A DNA stretch of 27,763 nt. Origin: DASYHS01 sp035998295 (GTDB lineage: Bacteria > Pseudomonadota > Alphaproteobacteria > Azospirillales > Azospirillaceae). Location of the stretch: positions 1 to 27,763 of the forward strand of contig NZ_DASYHS010000205.1 of NCBI RefSeq assembly GCF_035998295.1. Reading direction: 5' to 3'. The first letter of the stretch is position 1, and the number at the start of each line of letters is the position of its first letter. A model generated the notes under the pieces. It saw only the letters and a list, made by a program, of their open reading frames with translations, made no database searches and was not told the DNA's origin. A program made the translations under genes and the position numbers. Positions 6,327-14,250 of this stretch are shown here, one piece after another.

Positions 6327-7484
6327 TCAACGGGCCGCGTCGATCGCCTGCGTCATGTCCGCGATCAGGTCGTCGGCCGCCTCGATGCCGACCGACAGGC
6401 GCAGCAGGTCGGCCGGCACCGGCGAGCTCGGCCCCTCGATGCTGGCGCGGTGCTCGATCAGGCTCTCCACCCCGCCGAGCGAGGTCGCGCGCGTGAAGAC
6501 CCGCGTGCGCGCCGCGACCTCGATCGCCGCGCGCTCGCCGCCCGAGAGCCGGACCGACAGCATGCCGCCGAAGCCGCCCTCCATCTGCCGGCGCGCCACC
6601 TCGTGGTGGGGATGGCTCTCCAGGCCGGGATAGAGCACCTCCTCCACGCCCGGATACCCCTCCAGCGCGCGGGCGAGGTCGAGGGCGTTGGCGCATTGCG
6701 TGCGCACCCGCGGATAGAGCGTGCGCATGCCGCGCAGCAGCAGCCACGCCTCGAACGGGCCGAGCACGGCGCCGATGCCCTTGCGCACGGCCTGGACCCT
6801 GGCCCAGGTCTCGTCCTGCGCGCCGGTCACCAGCGCGCCCGCGATCAGGTCGCTGTGCCCGTTCAGGTACTTGGTCGCGGCATGCATCACGTAGTCCGCG
6901 CCGAGCGCGAGCGGCCGGGTCAGCACCGGCGTCGCCGAGGTGCTGTCGACCGCGAGCCGCGCGCCGGCGGCATGGGCCAGCTCGGCCGCGGCGGCGATGT
7001 CGGTGACGTGCCACAGCGGGTTGCTCGGCGTCTCGATCCAGACGAGGCGCGTGCGGCCGGGCTTCAGCGCGGCGCGCAACGCCCCCAGATCGGCGCTCGG
7101 CACGAACTCGACGTCGAGGCCCCAGGGCCGGGCGAAGTCGGTCAGCCAGCCGCGCAGGGCCCAGTACATCACATCGGGCGCCACGACGTGGTCGCCCGGC
7201 CGCAGCGCCAGGAACAGCGCCGTCGCCGCCGCCATTCCCGAGGAGAACAGCAGCGCGCCGCTCCCGCCCTCCAGCCGGTTCAGCAGAGCCTCCACCTGGT
7301 CGTAGCCGGGGTTGTCGTCGCGGCTGTAGACCCGGCCATGCGTCGCGTAGCTGTTGTCGGCGTCGCGCAGGTAGGTCGTGCTCGGATGGATCGCGGGGAC
7401 GACCGCGCCGGTGGCGGGATCGATCCAGCCGAGCGCGCGCGCGGCGAGCGTCTCGGGAAGAAGGCCTTCGTCGTCATGGGCCAT
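6327..7484 (-). CDS. Cystathionine gamma-synthase/beta-lyase family PLP enzyme
   Basis: A 385-residue Cys/Met-metabolism PLP enzyme (fold type I). The PLP lysine is Lys205 in AATKYLNGHSD. The Tyr/Arg phosphate-binding motif is VYSRDDNPGYDQVE, and the LLFSSGMAAATA, VWIETPSNPLW and ATSLGGVESLIEHRAS elements are all present. The family includes cystathionine gamma-synthase, cystathionine beta-lyase, O-acylhomoserine sulfhydrylases and methionine gamma-lyase; which one this is cannot be settled here. The start at 7484 gives an 11-bp overlap with cueR and has GGAG ten bases upstream; a longer version from 7556 would add 24 low-complexity residues lying inside cueR. It appears to be the third gene of the copA-cueR operon, so its expression may follow copper. 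The ordinary NPT signature reads NPG. Confidence 0.85.
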   Translation of the reverse strand: MAHDDEGLLPETLAARALGWIDPATGAVVPAIHPSTTYLRDADNSYATHGRVYSRDDNPGYDQVEALLNRLEGGSGALLFSSGMAAATALFLALRPGDHVVAPDVMYWALRGWLTDFARPWGLDVEFVPSADLGALRAALKPGRTRLVWIETPSNPLWHVTDIAAAAELAHAAGARLAVDSTSATPVLTRPLALGADYVMHAATKYLNGHSDLIAGALVTGAQDETWARVQAVRKGIGAVLGPFEAWLLLRGMRTLYPRVRTQCANALDLARALEGYPGVEEVLYPGLESHPHHEVARRQMEGGFGGMLSVRLSGGERAAIEVAARTRVFTRATSLGGVESLIEHRASIEGPSSPVPADLLRLSVGIEAADDLIADMTQAIDAAR

Positions 7485-7953
7485 GGCGGCGGTGCTCCGG
7501 GGGGTGGGCTGCGGTCGCGTCGGGCTCTGCGTACCACCCCGCCCCGTCGCCGCCAAGCTTCTGCGGAGTGCCGGCGAGGTCGTGCAGGATCGGGCAGTCC
7601 GGACGGCCGTCGCCGTGGCAGGTCCGCATCAGCTCGCCGAGCGCGTCGCGCATCGAGCGCAGCTCGGCGATCTTGGCGTCGAGGTCGGCGACGTGCTCCT
7701 GCGCGATGCGCTTCACTTCCGCGCTCGACCGGTCGCGGTCGAGCCACAGGCTCGCCAGGACCTGGATGCGCTCGATCGAGAAGCCGAGGCTGCGCGCCCG
7801 CTTCACGAAGCGCAGCAGGTTCACGTCGGTCGCCGTGTAGACCCGGTAGCCGGACGCGGTCCGCCCGGCCTCCGGGATCAGCCCGATGCTCTCGTAGTAG
7901 CGGATCAGCTTCGCCGAAACGCCCGAGGCCCGGGCCGCATCTCCGATGTTCAT
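7474..7953 (-). CDS. cueR: CueR, Cu(I)-responsive MerR-family activator
   Basis: A 159-residue MerR regulator. The N-terminal winged helix (MNIGDAARASGVSAKLIRYYESIGLI) is followed by the dimerisation coiled coil (about 80-110). The metal-binding loop has Cys112 and Cys120 (TCHGDGRPDCPIL), the same positions as the Cu(I) ligands of E. coli CueR, which points to a monovalent coinage-metal sensor. The C-terminal extension after the loop (about 30 residues, His/Pro-rich) is longer than in E. coli. AGGAG precedes the ATG at 7953. It lies 21 bp downstream of copA and overlaps the next gene by 11 bp, so it is probably transcribed from the copA promoter it controls (positive autoregulation), unless a weak internal promoter exists. 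Confidence 0.93.
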   Translation of the reverse strand: MNIGDAARASGVSAKLIRYYESIGLIPEAGRTASGYRVYTATDVNLLRFVKRARSLGFSIERIQVLASLWLDRDRSSAEVKRIAQEHVADLDAKIAELRSMRDALGELMRTCHGDGRPDCPILHDLAGTPQKLGGDGAGWYAEPDATAAHPPEHRRHGP

Positions 7954-7974
7954 GTCGTCACTCCTGCCTCTCGC

Positions 7975-10416
7975 TCATCGCGCCCTCGGCCGCCATCCCC
8001 TCAAGGTCAGCGCGTTCAGGACGACGCTGACGCTGCTCAGCGCCATCGCGGTGCCGGCCAGCACGGGGCTCAGCAGCCCCGCCGCGGCGAGCGGGATCCC
8101 GAGGACATTGTAGGCGAAGGCCCAGAACAGGCCCTGCCGGATCTTCGCATAGGTGCGGCGCGACACGTCGATGGCATCGGCGACCAGGGCCGGGTCGCCG
8201 CGCATCAGCGTGACCCCGGCCGTGTGCATCGCGACGTCGGTGCCGGTCGCCATCGCGATGCCGACATCGGCCGCCGCCAGCGCCGGCGCGTCGTTGATGC
8301 CGTCGCCGACCATGGCGACGACGGTCCCCTCCCCGCGCAGCCCGGCCACGACCTCCGCCTTGCCGCCGGGCAGCACCTCGGCGACGACGCGGTCGATGCC
8401 GAGTTCGGCGGCGACCGCCCCGGCGGCCCCCCGGCTGTCGCCGGTCACCATCACGGTCTCGATGCCGAGCCGTCCCAGCCGCTCGACCGCCGCGCGTGCG
8501 CTCGGCTTGATGGTGTCGCCGAACGCGACGAGGCCGAGCACGCGGGGCCGCGGGGCGACCTCGGCCAGCCAGGACACGGTGCGCCCTTCCGCCTCCAGCG
8601 CCGCCGCGCGCCCGGCGAGCGGGCCGGGATCGATGCCGTCCTCGGCCAGGATGCGCCGGGCGCCGAACACGACGCGCACGCCGTCGACGCTGCCGGCCAC
8701 GCCGCGGCCGGCGAGCGCGCGGAAGTCCGAGGGCGTGCCGGCGGCGATCCCCCCGGCCTCGGCCTCGCGGCGGACGGCCGCCGCCAGCGGATGCTCGCTC
8801 CCGGCCTGCAGCGCGGCGGCGGTCGCGAGCAATGCGCGCACCTCCACCCCCTCGGCCGGCACGACGTCGGTGACCCGCGGCCGCCCCTCGGTCAGGGTCC
8901 CGGTCTTGTCGAAGGCGACCGTCGCGATCGCATGCGCCCGCTCCAGCGCCTCGGCGTCCTTGATCAGGATGCCGAGGCGCGCCGCCGCCCCGGTGCCGAC
9001 CATGATCGCGGTCGGCGTCGCGAGGCCGAGCGCGCAGGGGCACGCGATCACCAGCACCGATACCGCCGTGATCACGGCGTTGGCGACGTCGCCCCCTATC
9101 AGCCACCAGCCCAGGAACGTCGCCGCGGCGATCGCGAGCACGACCGGCACGAACACCGCGCTGACCCGGTCGACCAGGCGCTGGATCGGCGCCTTGGACG
9201 CCTGCGCCCCTTCGACCATGCGCACGATCTTTGCCAGCATGGTCTCGGCGCCGACCGCGGTGGTCTCGACGACCAGCAGCCCGTCGACGTCGATCGAGCC
9301 GGCGGTGACCGCCGCTCCCTCCGACTTCTCGACCGGCAGGCTCTCGCCGGTCAGCATCGATTCGTCGACGCTGCCCGCCCCTTCGGCGATGCGGCCGTCG
9401 ACCGGGATGCGCTCGCCGGGCCGGACCACGACCAGGTCGCCGGGCCGCACCGCGTCGACCGGCACCTCGACCTCGGCCCCGCCGCGCCTGACCCGGGCGA
9501 CGTCCGGCCGCAGTTCTATCAGCGCCCGGATCGCCGCCGCCGTCTGCCCCTTGGCCCGCGTCTCCAGCCATTTGCCGAGCAGGACGAAGGTGATCAGGAC
9601 CGCCGAGGCCTCGTAATACAGATGCGGCTCGTGGCCGGCATGGGCGGTCAGCAGCATGTAGGTGCTGAGCCCCCAGGCCGCCGAGGTGCCGAGCGCCACC
9701 AGCAGGTCCATGTTGCCCGTGCCGGCCATCAGCGCCTTCCAGGCCGCCCGGTAGAACCGCCAGCCGAGGACGAACTGCACCGGTGTCGCCAGCAGGAACT
9801 GCACCCAGCCCGGCGGCATGACCGCGTAGCCCATCAGGTCGCCGACCATGCCGACGACCATCGGCAGCGACAGCACTGCGCCGGCGACGACCCGCATCAG
9901 GTCGCGCCGGCTGCGTTCGCGCGCCTCGTCGGGCGCGCCGGTCGAGGCGGCGTCGGCGGTGACCGGCCGGGCCTCGTACCCGGCGCCGCGGATCGCCGCG
10001 ACGAGGGCCTCGGTCGTCACCGCGCCGGAAGCCGCCTCGACATGGGCGCGCTCCGTCGCGAGGTTGACCGTGGCGGCGGTGACGCCGGGCAGGCGCGACA
10101 GCGCCTTCTCGACGCGGCCGACGCAGGACGCGCAGGTCATGCCCTCGACCCGCAGGTCGAACTCCTCCGCGACCGGCTCGTATCCTGCCTTCGTCACCGC
10201 CTCGGCGACGGCCGCGGCATCGGGCCCGGGCGCGGCGAAGGCGACCCGCGCGCGTTCGGTCGCGAGGTTGACGGAGACGTCGACGACGCCCGGCACCGCG
10301 GAGATGGCCTTCTCGACGCGCCGGACGCAGGACGCGCAGGTCATCCCGCGGATGGCGACGTCGATCTCGGCCCGCGGTTCGGCGGATTTCGGCTCCTCGG
10401 CAGCTAGCGCTGACAT
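7975..10416 (-). CDS. copA: CopA, P1B-type Cu(I)-exporting ATPase
   Basis: An 813-residue inner-membrane copper pump. Two N-terminal heavy-metal-binding domains carry GMTCASC (Cys27/Cys30 and Cys95/Cys98). The membrane metal site is Cys459-Pro-Cys461 in VIACPCALGLATPTA. The phosphorylated Asp503 is in DKTGTLTEG; SEHPLA (P1B ATP-binding His-Pro) and GDGINDAPAL follow. CPC plus two GMTCxxC domains and the adjacent CueR indicate Cu(I) export to the periplasm. The start was placed at ATG 10416 (GGGAAG just upstream). A longer reading from TTG at 10479 is rejected because that TTG is the -35 element of the CueR promoter. It is the first gene of an operon with cueR and a transsulfuration-family enzyme. 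Confidence 0.95.
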   Translation of the reverse strand: MSALAAEEPKSAEPRAEIDVAIRGMTCASCVRRVEKAISAVPGVVDVSVNLATERARVAFAAPGPDAAAVAEAVTKAGYEPVAEEFDLRVEGMTCASCVGRVEKALSRLPGVTAATVNLATERAHVEAASGAVTTEALVAAIRGAGYEARPVTADAASTGAPDEARERSRRDLMRVVAGAVLSLPMVVGMVGDLMGYAVMPPGWVQFLLATPVQFVLGWRFYRAAWKALMAGTGNMDLLVALGTSAAWGLSTYMLLTAHAGHEPHLYYEASAVLITFVLLGKWLETRAKGQTAAAIRALIELRPDVARVRRGGAEVEVPVDAVRPGDLVVVRPGERIPVDGRIAEGAGSVDESMLTGESLPVEKSEGAAVTAGSIDVDGLLVVETTAVGAETMLAKIVRMVEGAQASKAPIQRLVDRVSAVFVPVVLAIAAATFLGWWLIGGDVANAVITAVSVLVIACPCALGLATPTAIMVGTGAAARLGILIKDAEALERAHAIATVAFDKTGTLTEGRPRVTDVVPAEGVEVRALLATAAALQAGSEHPLAAAVRREAEAGGIAAGTPSDFRALAGRGVAGSVDGVRVVFGARRILAEDGIDPGPLAGRAAALEAEGRTVSWLAEVAPRPRVLGLVAFGDTIKPSARAAVERLGRLGIETVMVTGDSRGAAGAVAAELGIDRVVAEVLPGGKAEVVAGLRGEGTVVAMVGDGINDAPALAAADVGIAMATGTDVAMHTAGVTLMRGDPALVADAIDVSRRTYAKIRQGLFWAFAYNVLGIPLAAAGLLSPVLAGTAMALSSVSVVLNALTLRGWRPRAR

Positions 10417-10448
10417 GGCGATCTTCCCGTTGACTGTAGCTGCCCCCT

Positions 10449-10479
10449 CAGATGGGGCTTCCAACGATGGGAAGGTCAA
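10449..10479 (-). promoter_or_regulatory. CueR-type promoter/operator of copA
   Basis: On the minus strand TTGACC (10479 to 10474), a 19-bp spacer and CATCTG (10454 to 10449) reproduce the overlong spacer typical of MerR-family promoters. The spacer carries the dyad CTTCC...GGAAG, and the sequence TTGACCTTCCC resembles the E. coli copA operator. The transcript would start near 10442, about 26 nt before the copA ATG. Confidence 0.85.
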
Positions 10480-10501
10480 GGAGAAAAAATCGTCCGGCCC
10501 G

Positions 10502-10526
10502 GGAACCGGCGCGCCGGCCTCCGGTT
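10502..10526 (+). promoter_or_regulatory. Candidate EcfG-type (general stress) promoter of the DUF3072 gene
   Basis: GGAAC (10502-10506), 16 bp and GGTT (10523-10526) match the alphaproteobacterial EcfG pattern GGAAC-N16/17-cGTT except for one base. The spacer holds the palindrome CCGGCGCGCCGG (10506-10517). Start would fall about 30 bp before the ATG at 10562. No good sigma-70 pair is visible. Confidence 0.4.
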
Positions 10527-10561
10527 ATAGGAACAAATAAGGAACTCTCTGGAGGCATTCC

Positions 10562-10783
10562 ATGACGAACCCGAAGGTCCCCCATGACGGCGATCATCCG
10601 TCCAACCTGGAGAAGGCGCCCGAGGACTGGACCACCGGCGACGAGCGGATGACCGACGCGCAGGCCTCGTACCTGAAGACGCTGAGCGAGGAGGCCGGCG
10701 AGGAGTTCCGGCCGGACCTCACGAAGGCGCAGGCATCGAAGCGGATCGACCAGCTTCAGGAGAAGACCGGGCGCGGCCAGTAG
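10562..10783 (+). CDS. DUF3072 family small protein
   Basis: A 73-residue, highly charged soluble protein. The conserved DUF3072 core is MTDAQASYLKTLSEEAGE followed by LTKAQASKRIDQLQEKTG, which predicts two helices around a short linker. The function of the family is not known. GGAGG at 10551-10555 sits six bases before the ATG. It is divergent from copA (145-bp spacer) and convergent with gatB. A possible EcfG-type promoter lies upstream, which would make it a general-stress gene; that is inference from a motif only. Its TAG stop lies in the loop of a strong hairpin. Confidence 0.85.
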   Translation: MTNPKVPHDGDHPSNLEKAPEDWTTGDERMTDAQASYLKTLSEEAGEEFRPDLTKAQASKRIDQLQEKTGRGQ

Positions 10784-10793
10784 GGCCGCGCCC
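10769..10793. terminator. Strong GC hairpin between DUF3072 gene and gatB
   Basis: GGGCGCGGCC (10769-10778) and GGCCGCGCCC (10784-10793) pair perfectly over 10 bp with the 5-nt loop AGTAG, which contains most of the DUF3072 stop codon. No U-run follows in either direction. It lies between convergent genes and may act as a bidirectional transcription barrier or mRNA 3'-end protector. Confidence 0.45.
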
Positions 10794-10807
10794 GCGAGGC
10801 CGCCGGC

Positions 10808-12256
10808 TCAGCCCTTCAGCTTGCGGCCGAGCACTTCGTTGACCAGGGCAGGGTTCGCCTTGCCCTGGGTCTGCTTCATGACCTGGCCGACGAAGAAGCC
10901 GAACAGCTTGTCCTTGCCGGCCCGGTACTCGGCCACCTTGTCGGGGTTGGCGGCCAGCACGGCGTCGATCGCGCCCTCGATCGCGCCGGTGTCGGTGACC
11001 TGGCGCAGCCCCTTCTCCTCGACGATCGCGTCCGCCGACTTGCCGGTCTCCAGCATGTCGGCGAAGACCTCCTTGGCGATGCGGCCGGAGATCGTGTCGT
11101 TCGCGATCAGGTCGATCAGCCCGCCCAGCGCCCCGGCCGAGACGGGGCTGTCGTCGATGCCCCTGCCGAGCTTGTTGAGCGCGCCGAACAGGTCGCCCAT
11201 CACCCAGTTGGCCGCCATCTTGGGATCGCGCCCGCGCGCCACCGTCTCGTAGTAGTCGGCCGAGGCCTTCTCCGCGACCAGCACCCCGGCATCGTAGGGG
11301 GACAGCCGGTACTGCTCGATGAAGCGGGCCTTCTTCTCGTCCGGCAGCTCCGGCAGCGAGCGGCGGATGTCCTCGACCCAGTCGGGGTCGAGTTCCAGCG
11401 GCAGCAGGTCCGGGTCGGGGAAGTAGCGGTAGTCGTGCGCCTCCTCCTTGGAGCGCATGGAGCGGGTCACGAACTTCGTCGTGTCCCACAGGCGCGTCTC
11501 CTGGACCACCTGTCCGCCGCCCTCGACCACCTCGACCTGCCGGCGCGCCTCGAACTCGATCGCCATCTGGACGTAGCGGATCGAGTTGACGTTCTTGGTC
11601 TCGGTCCGCGTCCCGAACCCCTCGCCCGGCCGGCGCACCGAGACGTTGACGTCGCAGCGCATGGAGCCTTCCTCCATGTTGCCGTCGCAGGTCCCGAGAT
11701 AGCGCAGGATCGCCCGCAGCTTGCGCAGATAGGCGGCCGCCTCCTCCGGCGAGCGCAGGTCCGGCTCCGAGACGATCTCCATCAGCGCCACGCCCGACCG
11801 GTTCAGGTCGACATAGGTCTTGCTGGGATGCTGGTCGTGCAGGCTCTTGCCGGCGTCCATCTCGAGATGCAGGCGCGTGATGCCGACCGTCCGCGTCGAG
11901 CCGTCCGGCATGTCGAGCACGATCGAGCCCGTGCCGACGATCGGCTGGCTGTACTGGCTGATCTGGTAGCCGGACGGCAGGTCGGCGTAGAAGTAGTTCT
12001 TGCGGTCGAAGACCGAGAACAGGTTGATCTGCGCCTTGAGGCCGAGCCCGGTGCGCACCGCCTGCTCGACGCAGTACTCGTTGATGACCGGCAGCATGCC
12101 CGGCATCGCCGCGTCGACGTGGCTGACCTGCGTGTTCGGCTCGGCGCCGAAGACGGTGGCCGCGCCCGAGAACAGCTTGGCGTTGGAGACGACCTGGGCA
12201 TGGACCTCCAGCCCGATCACGACCTCCCAATCGCCGGTATCACCCTGGATCAGCAT
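10808..12256 (-). CDS. gatB: GatB, Asp-tRNA(Asn)/Glu-tRNA(Gln) amidotransferase subunit B
   Basis: A 482-residue subunit that binds the misacylated tRNA and performs the kinase/transamidation step of Asn-tRNA or Gln-tRNA formation, using ammonia from GatA. The signature VIGLEVHAQV is at about 12-21, followed by the cradle domain with MEEGSMRCDVNVSVR. The C-terminal helical and YqeY-like domain ends in GFFVGQVMKQTQGKANP. Length is normal for the family. The ATG at 12256 has a GGAAAGAG purine stretch upstream. It is the last gene of gatCAB, 34 bp after gatA. Its presence with gatA and gatC implies that at least one of the Asn or Gln tRNAs is charged indirectly in this organism. Confidence 0.97.
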   Translation of the reverse strand: MLIQGDTGDWEVVIGLEVHAQVVSNAKLFSGAATVFGAEPNTQVSHVDAAMPGMLPVINEYCVEQAVRTGLGLKAQINLFSVFDRKNYFYADLPSGYQISQYSQPIVGTGSIVLDMPDGSTRTVGITRLHLEMDAGKSLHDQHPSKTYVDLNRSGVALMEIVSEPDLRSPEEAAAYLRKLRAILRYLGTCDGNMEEGSMRCDVNVSVRRPGEGFGTRTETKNVNSIRYVQMAIEFEARRQVEVVEGGGQVVQETRLWDTTKFVTRSMRSKEEAHDYRYFPDPDLLPLELDPDWVEDIRRSLPELPDEKKARFIEQYRLSPYDAGVLVAEKASADYYETVARGRDPKMAANWVMGDLFGALNKLGRGIDDSPVSAGALGGLIDLIANDTISGRIAKEVFADMLETGKSADAIVEEKGLRQVTDTGAIEGAIDAVLAANPDKVAEYRAGKDKLFGFFVGQVMKQTQGKANPALVNEVLGRKLKG

Positions 12257-12290
12257 CGTTCTTCTCTTTCCGATCGCATGCCTGGCCCGG

Positions 12291-13859
12291 TCACGCCCGG
12301 CTCGCCACGAAGGGCGGGATTTCCTCGAAGCGCGCGGCGGACTCGAGCGCCCCGGCCACCTTGAACACGGTCTCCTCGTCGAAGGGCCGGCCGATCACCT
12401 GCAGCCCGAGCGGCAGGCGCTCCGCCGACAGCCCCGCCGGCACCGAGATGCCGGGCAGCCCGGCGAGGTTCGCCGGCACCGTGAAGACGTCGTTCAGGTA
12501 CATCTGGATCGGGTCGTCCATGCGCTCGCCGATCGCGAAGGCGGCGCTCGGCGCGGTCGGCGCCAGCACGACGTCGCAGCGCTCGAACGCGGCGCGGAAA
12601 TCGTCGGCGATGCGCGTGCGCACCTTCTGGGCCTTCAGGTAGTAGGCGTCGTAATAGCCGGCCGACAGGACGTAGGTGCCGATCAGGACGCGGCGCTGCA
12701 CCTCCGCGCCGAAGCCCTCGCCGCGGGTGTTCTCGTACATCTCGCGCAGGCTCGCCCCGTCGACGCGCAGGCCGTAGCGCACGCCGTCGTAGCGCGCGAG
12801 GTTCGAGGACGCCTCGGCCGGTGCCACGATGTAGTAGGCCGGCAGCGCGTATTTGGTGTGCGGCAGGCTGATCTCGACCGGCTCGGCGCCCATGGTGCGC
12901 AGCCAGTCCATGCCCTGCTGCCACAGCCGCTCGATTTCCGCCGGCATGCCGTCGATCCGGTACTCCTTCGGGATGCCGACCCGAAGGCCGCGGACGTCGC
13001 CGGTCAGCGCCGCCGCGTAGTCCGGCACCGGCCGGTCGACCGAGGTCGAATCCTTGGGATCGTAGCCCGCCATCGATCCCAGCATCAGCGCCGCGTCGCG
13101 CACCGTGCGGGTCATCGGGCCGGCCTGATCGAGCGAGGAGGCGAAGGCGACGATGCCCCAGCGCGAGCAGCGCCCGTAGGTCGGCTTCAGCCCGACGATG
13201 CCGACGAACCCGGCCGGCTGGCGGATCGAGCCGCCGGTGTCGGTCCCGGTCGCGGCCATTACGCAGCGCGCGGCCACGGCCGCGGCCGAGCCGCCCGACG
13301 AGCCGCCGGGGACCAGCTTGCGCGTCCACACCCATTCCTGGACCGGGCGCGGCTGGCGCGCCGCGGCCGTCAGCTCGCCCGCCCCGTCCATCGAGGCGTC
13401 GCGCTGGGCGAGCGTTCCCTGGCTCCAGGGGCTGATCACCGGGCCGTAATGGCTGGTGATGTTGGCCGAGCCCATGGCGAACTCGTCCATGTTGAGCTTG
13501 CCCAGCATCACGGCGCCGTCGCGGAACAGGTTGGCCGTGACGGTCGACTCATAGGTCGGGCGGAAGCCGTCGAGGATGTGGCTGCCGGCGGTGGTCAGCA
13601 CGCCTTCGGTGCAGAACAGGTCCTTCACGCCGATCGGGATGCCGTCCAGCGCGCGCGCCTCGCCGCGCGCGCGCCGCGCGTCCGCGGCGCGCGCCTGCGC
13701 CAGCGCGATCTCCGGCGTCTCCGTGACGAAGGCGTTCAGCGGGCGCGCCGCCTCGACCGCATGGATGTGCGCCTCGGCCAGCTCGACCGCGGAGAAGTCC
13801 TTCGCGGCGAGGCCGTCCAAGGCCTCGCTCACGGTCATCAAGGTCAGGTCACGGGTCAT
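12291..13859 (-). CDS. gatA: GatA, amidotransferase subunit A (amidase)
   Basis: A 522-residue amidase-signature enzyme that releases ammonia from Gln or Asn and channels it to GatB. The Ser-cisSer-Lys triad is Lys79 (GIPIGVKDLF), Ser187 (PGGSSGGSA) and Ser211 (DTGGSIRQP). The Lys position and the Ser187-Ser211 spacing match typical GatA, but Lys79-Ser187 is about 33 residues longer than usual. Extra sequence lies at about 145-180, between YGPVISPW and KLVPGG, and includes a run rich in Gln, Trp and Arg. Everything else is intact and in frame, so this is an insertion loop, not damage. The start overlaps the gatC stop by 4 bp (ATGA, 13856-13859), indicating translational coupling. Confidence 0.96.
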   Translation of the reverse strand: MTRDLTLMTVSEALDGLAAKDFSAVELAEAHIHAVEAARPLNAFVTETPEIALAQARAADARRARGEARALDGIPIGVKDLFCTEGVLTTAGSHILDGFRPTYESTVTANLFRDGAVMLGKLNMDEFAMGSANITSHYGPVISPWSQGTLAQRDASMDGAGELTAAARQPRPVQEWVWTRKLVPGGSSGGSAAAVAARCVMAATGTDTGGSIRQPAGFVGIVGLKPTYGRCSRWGIVAFASSLDQAGPMTRTVRDAALMLGSMAGYDPKDSTSVDRPVPDYAAALTGDVRGLRVGIPKEYRIDGMPAEIERLWQQGMDWLRTMGAEPVEISLPHTKYALPAYYIVAPAEASSNLARYDGVRYGLRVDGASLREMYENTRGEGFGAEVQRRVLIGTYVLSAGYYDAYYLKAQKVRTRIADDFRAAFERCDVVLAPTAPSAAFAIGERMDDPIQMYLNDVFTVPANLAGLPGISVPAGLSAERLPLGLQVIGRPFDEETVFKVAGALESAARFEEIPPFVASRA

Positions 13860-14143
13860 TCGACCACCTTCGGAACGGCGAAGAAACCCTCGGCGCCGTC
13901 GGGCGCGTTGGCGAGGACCTTGTCCCGGATGTTGCCGTCCGTGACCACGTCCGGGCGCCGGCGCAGCTTCTGCGCGACGACGCTGCTCATCGGTTGGACG
14001 CCCTCGGTCTCGACCTCGGCGAGTTGCTCGACGAAGTCCAGGATCCGGCTCAGTTCGCCGGCGAGATGCTCCTGCTCGTCTTCCGGCACCTTGATGCGGG
14101 CCAGGTGGGCGATCTTCGCCACGGTGGCCTTGTCCAGCGACAT
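13856..14143 (-). CDS. gatC: GatC, amidotransferase subunit C
   Basis: A 95-residue belt-like subunit that stabilises GatA and holds the GatAB complex together. Family marks are ATVAKIAHLARIKVPEDE at the start, LSRILDFVEQLAEVETEGVQPM in the middle and the FFAVPKVVE C-terminus. The start at 14143 gives the usual length; in-frame sequence upstream to 14245 lacks family similarity. GGAG lies about 12 bases upstream, slightly far. First gene of gatCAB, divergent from ruvX. Confidence 0.95.
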   Translation of the reverse strand: MSLDKATVAKIAHLARIKVPEDEQEHLAGELSRILDFVEQLAEVETEGVQPMSSVVAQKLRRRPDVVTDGNIRDKVLANAPDGAEGFFAVPKVVE

Positions 14144-14250
14144 GGGGTGGGTGTCTCCGTCCGTACCGCCGCCGCGTCCGGCACGTCGGGCGCCGGGCGG
14201 CGAAATATCAGCTTGCAAATTGAGAGGCGGCGCGAAAGCTAACACCCGCT
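14144..14250. promoter_or_regulatory. Divergent gatC/ruvX intergenic region
   Basis: This 107-bp spacer must hold the gatCAB promoter and probably the ruvX promoter. An AT-richer island (AATATCAGCTTGCAAATT, 14204-14221) contains TTGCAA (14213-14218) on the plus strand as a possible -35, but no good -10 follows at 16-18 bp. GATATT on the minus strand (14209 to 14204) is a possible gatC -10 without a clear -35. No Shine-Dalgarno precedes ruvX. Confidence 0.3.

Noticed and set aside
7378..10407. A 1009-codon open frame antisense to copA and cueR
   Set aside because: The opposite strand encodes CopA with all catalytic motifs; the shadow frame has no recognisable domain.
10417..10479. N-terminal extension of CopA from TTG at 10479
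   Set aside because: The TTG is the -35 hexamer of the CueR promoter and the transcript should begin near 10442, so the extension cannot be translated from it.
13645..13700. Alternating CG tract as a possible Z-DNA or recombination element
   Set aside because: It lies inside gatA and is explained by Arg/Ala codons of a GC-rich helix (ARAADARRARGEARA).
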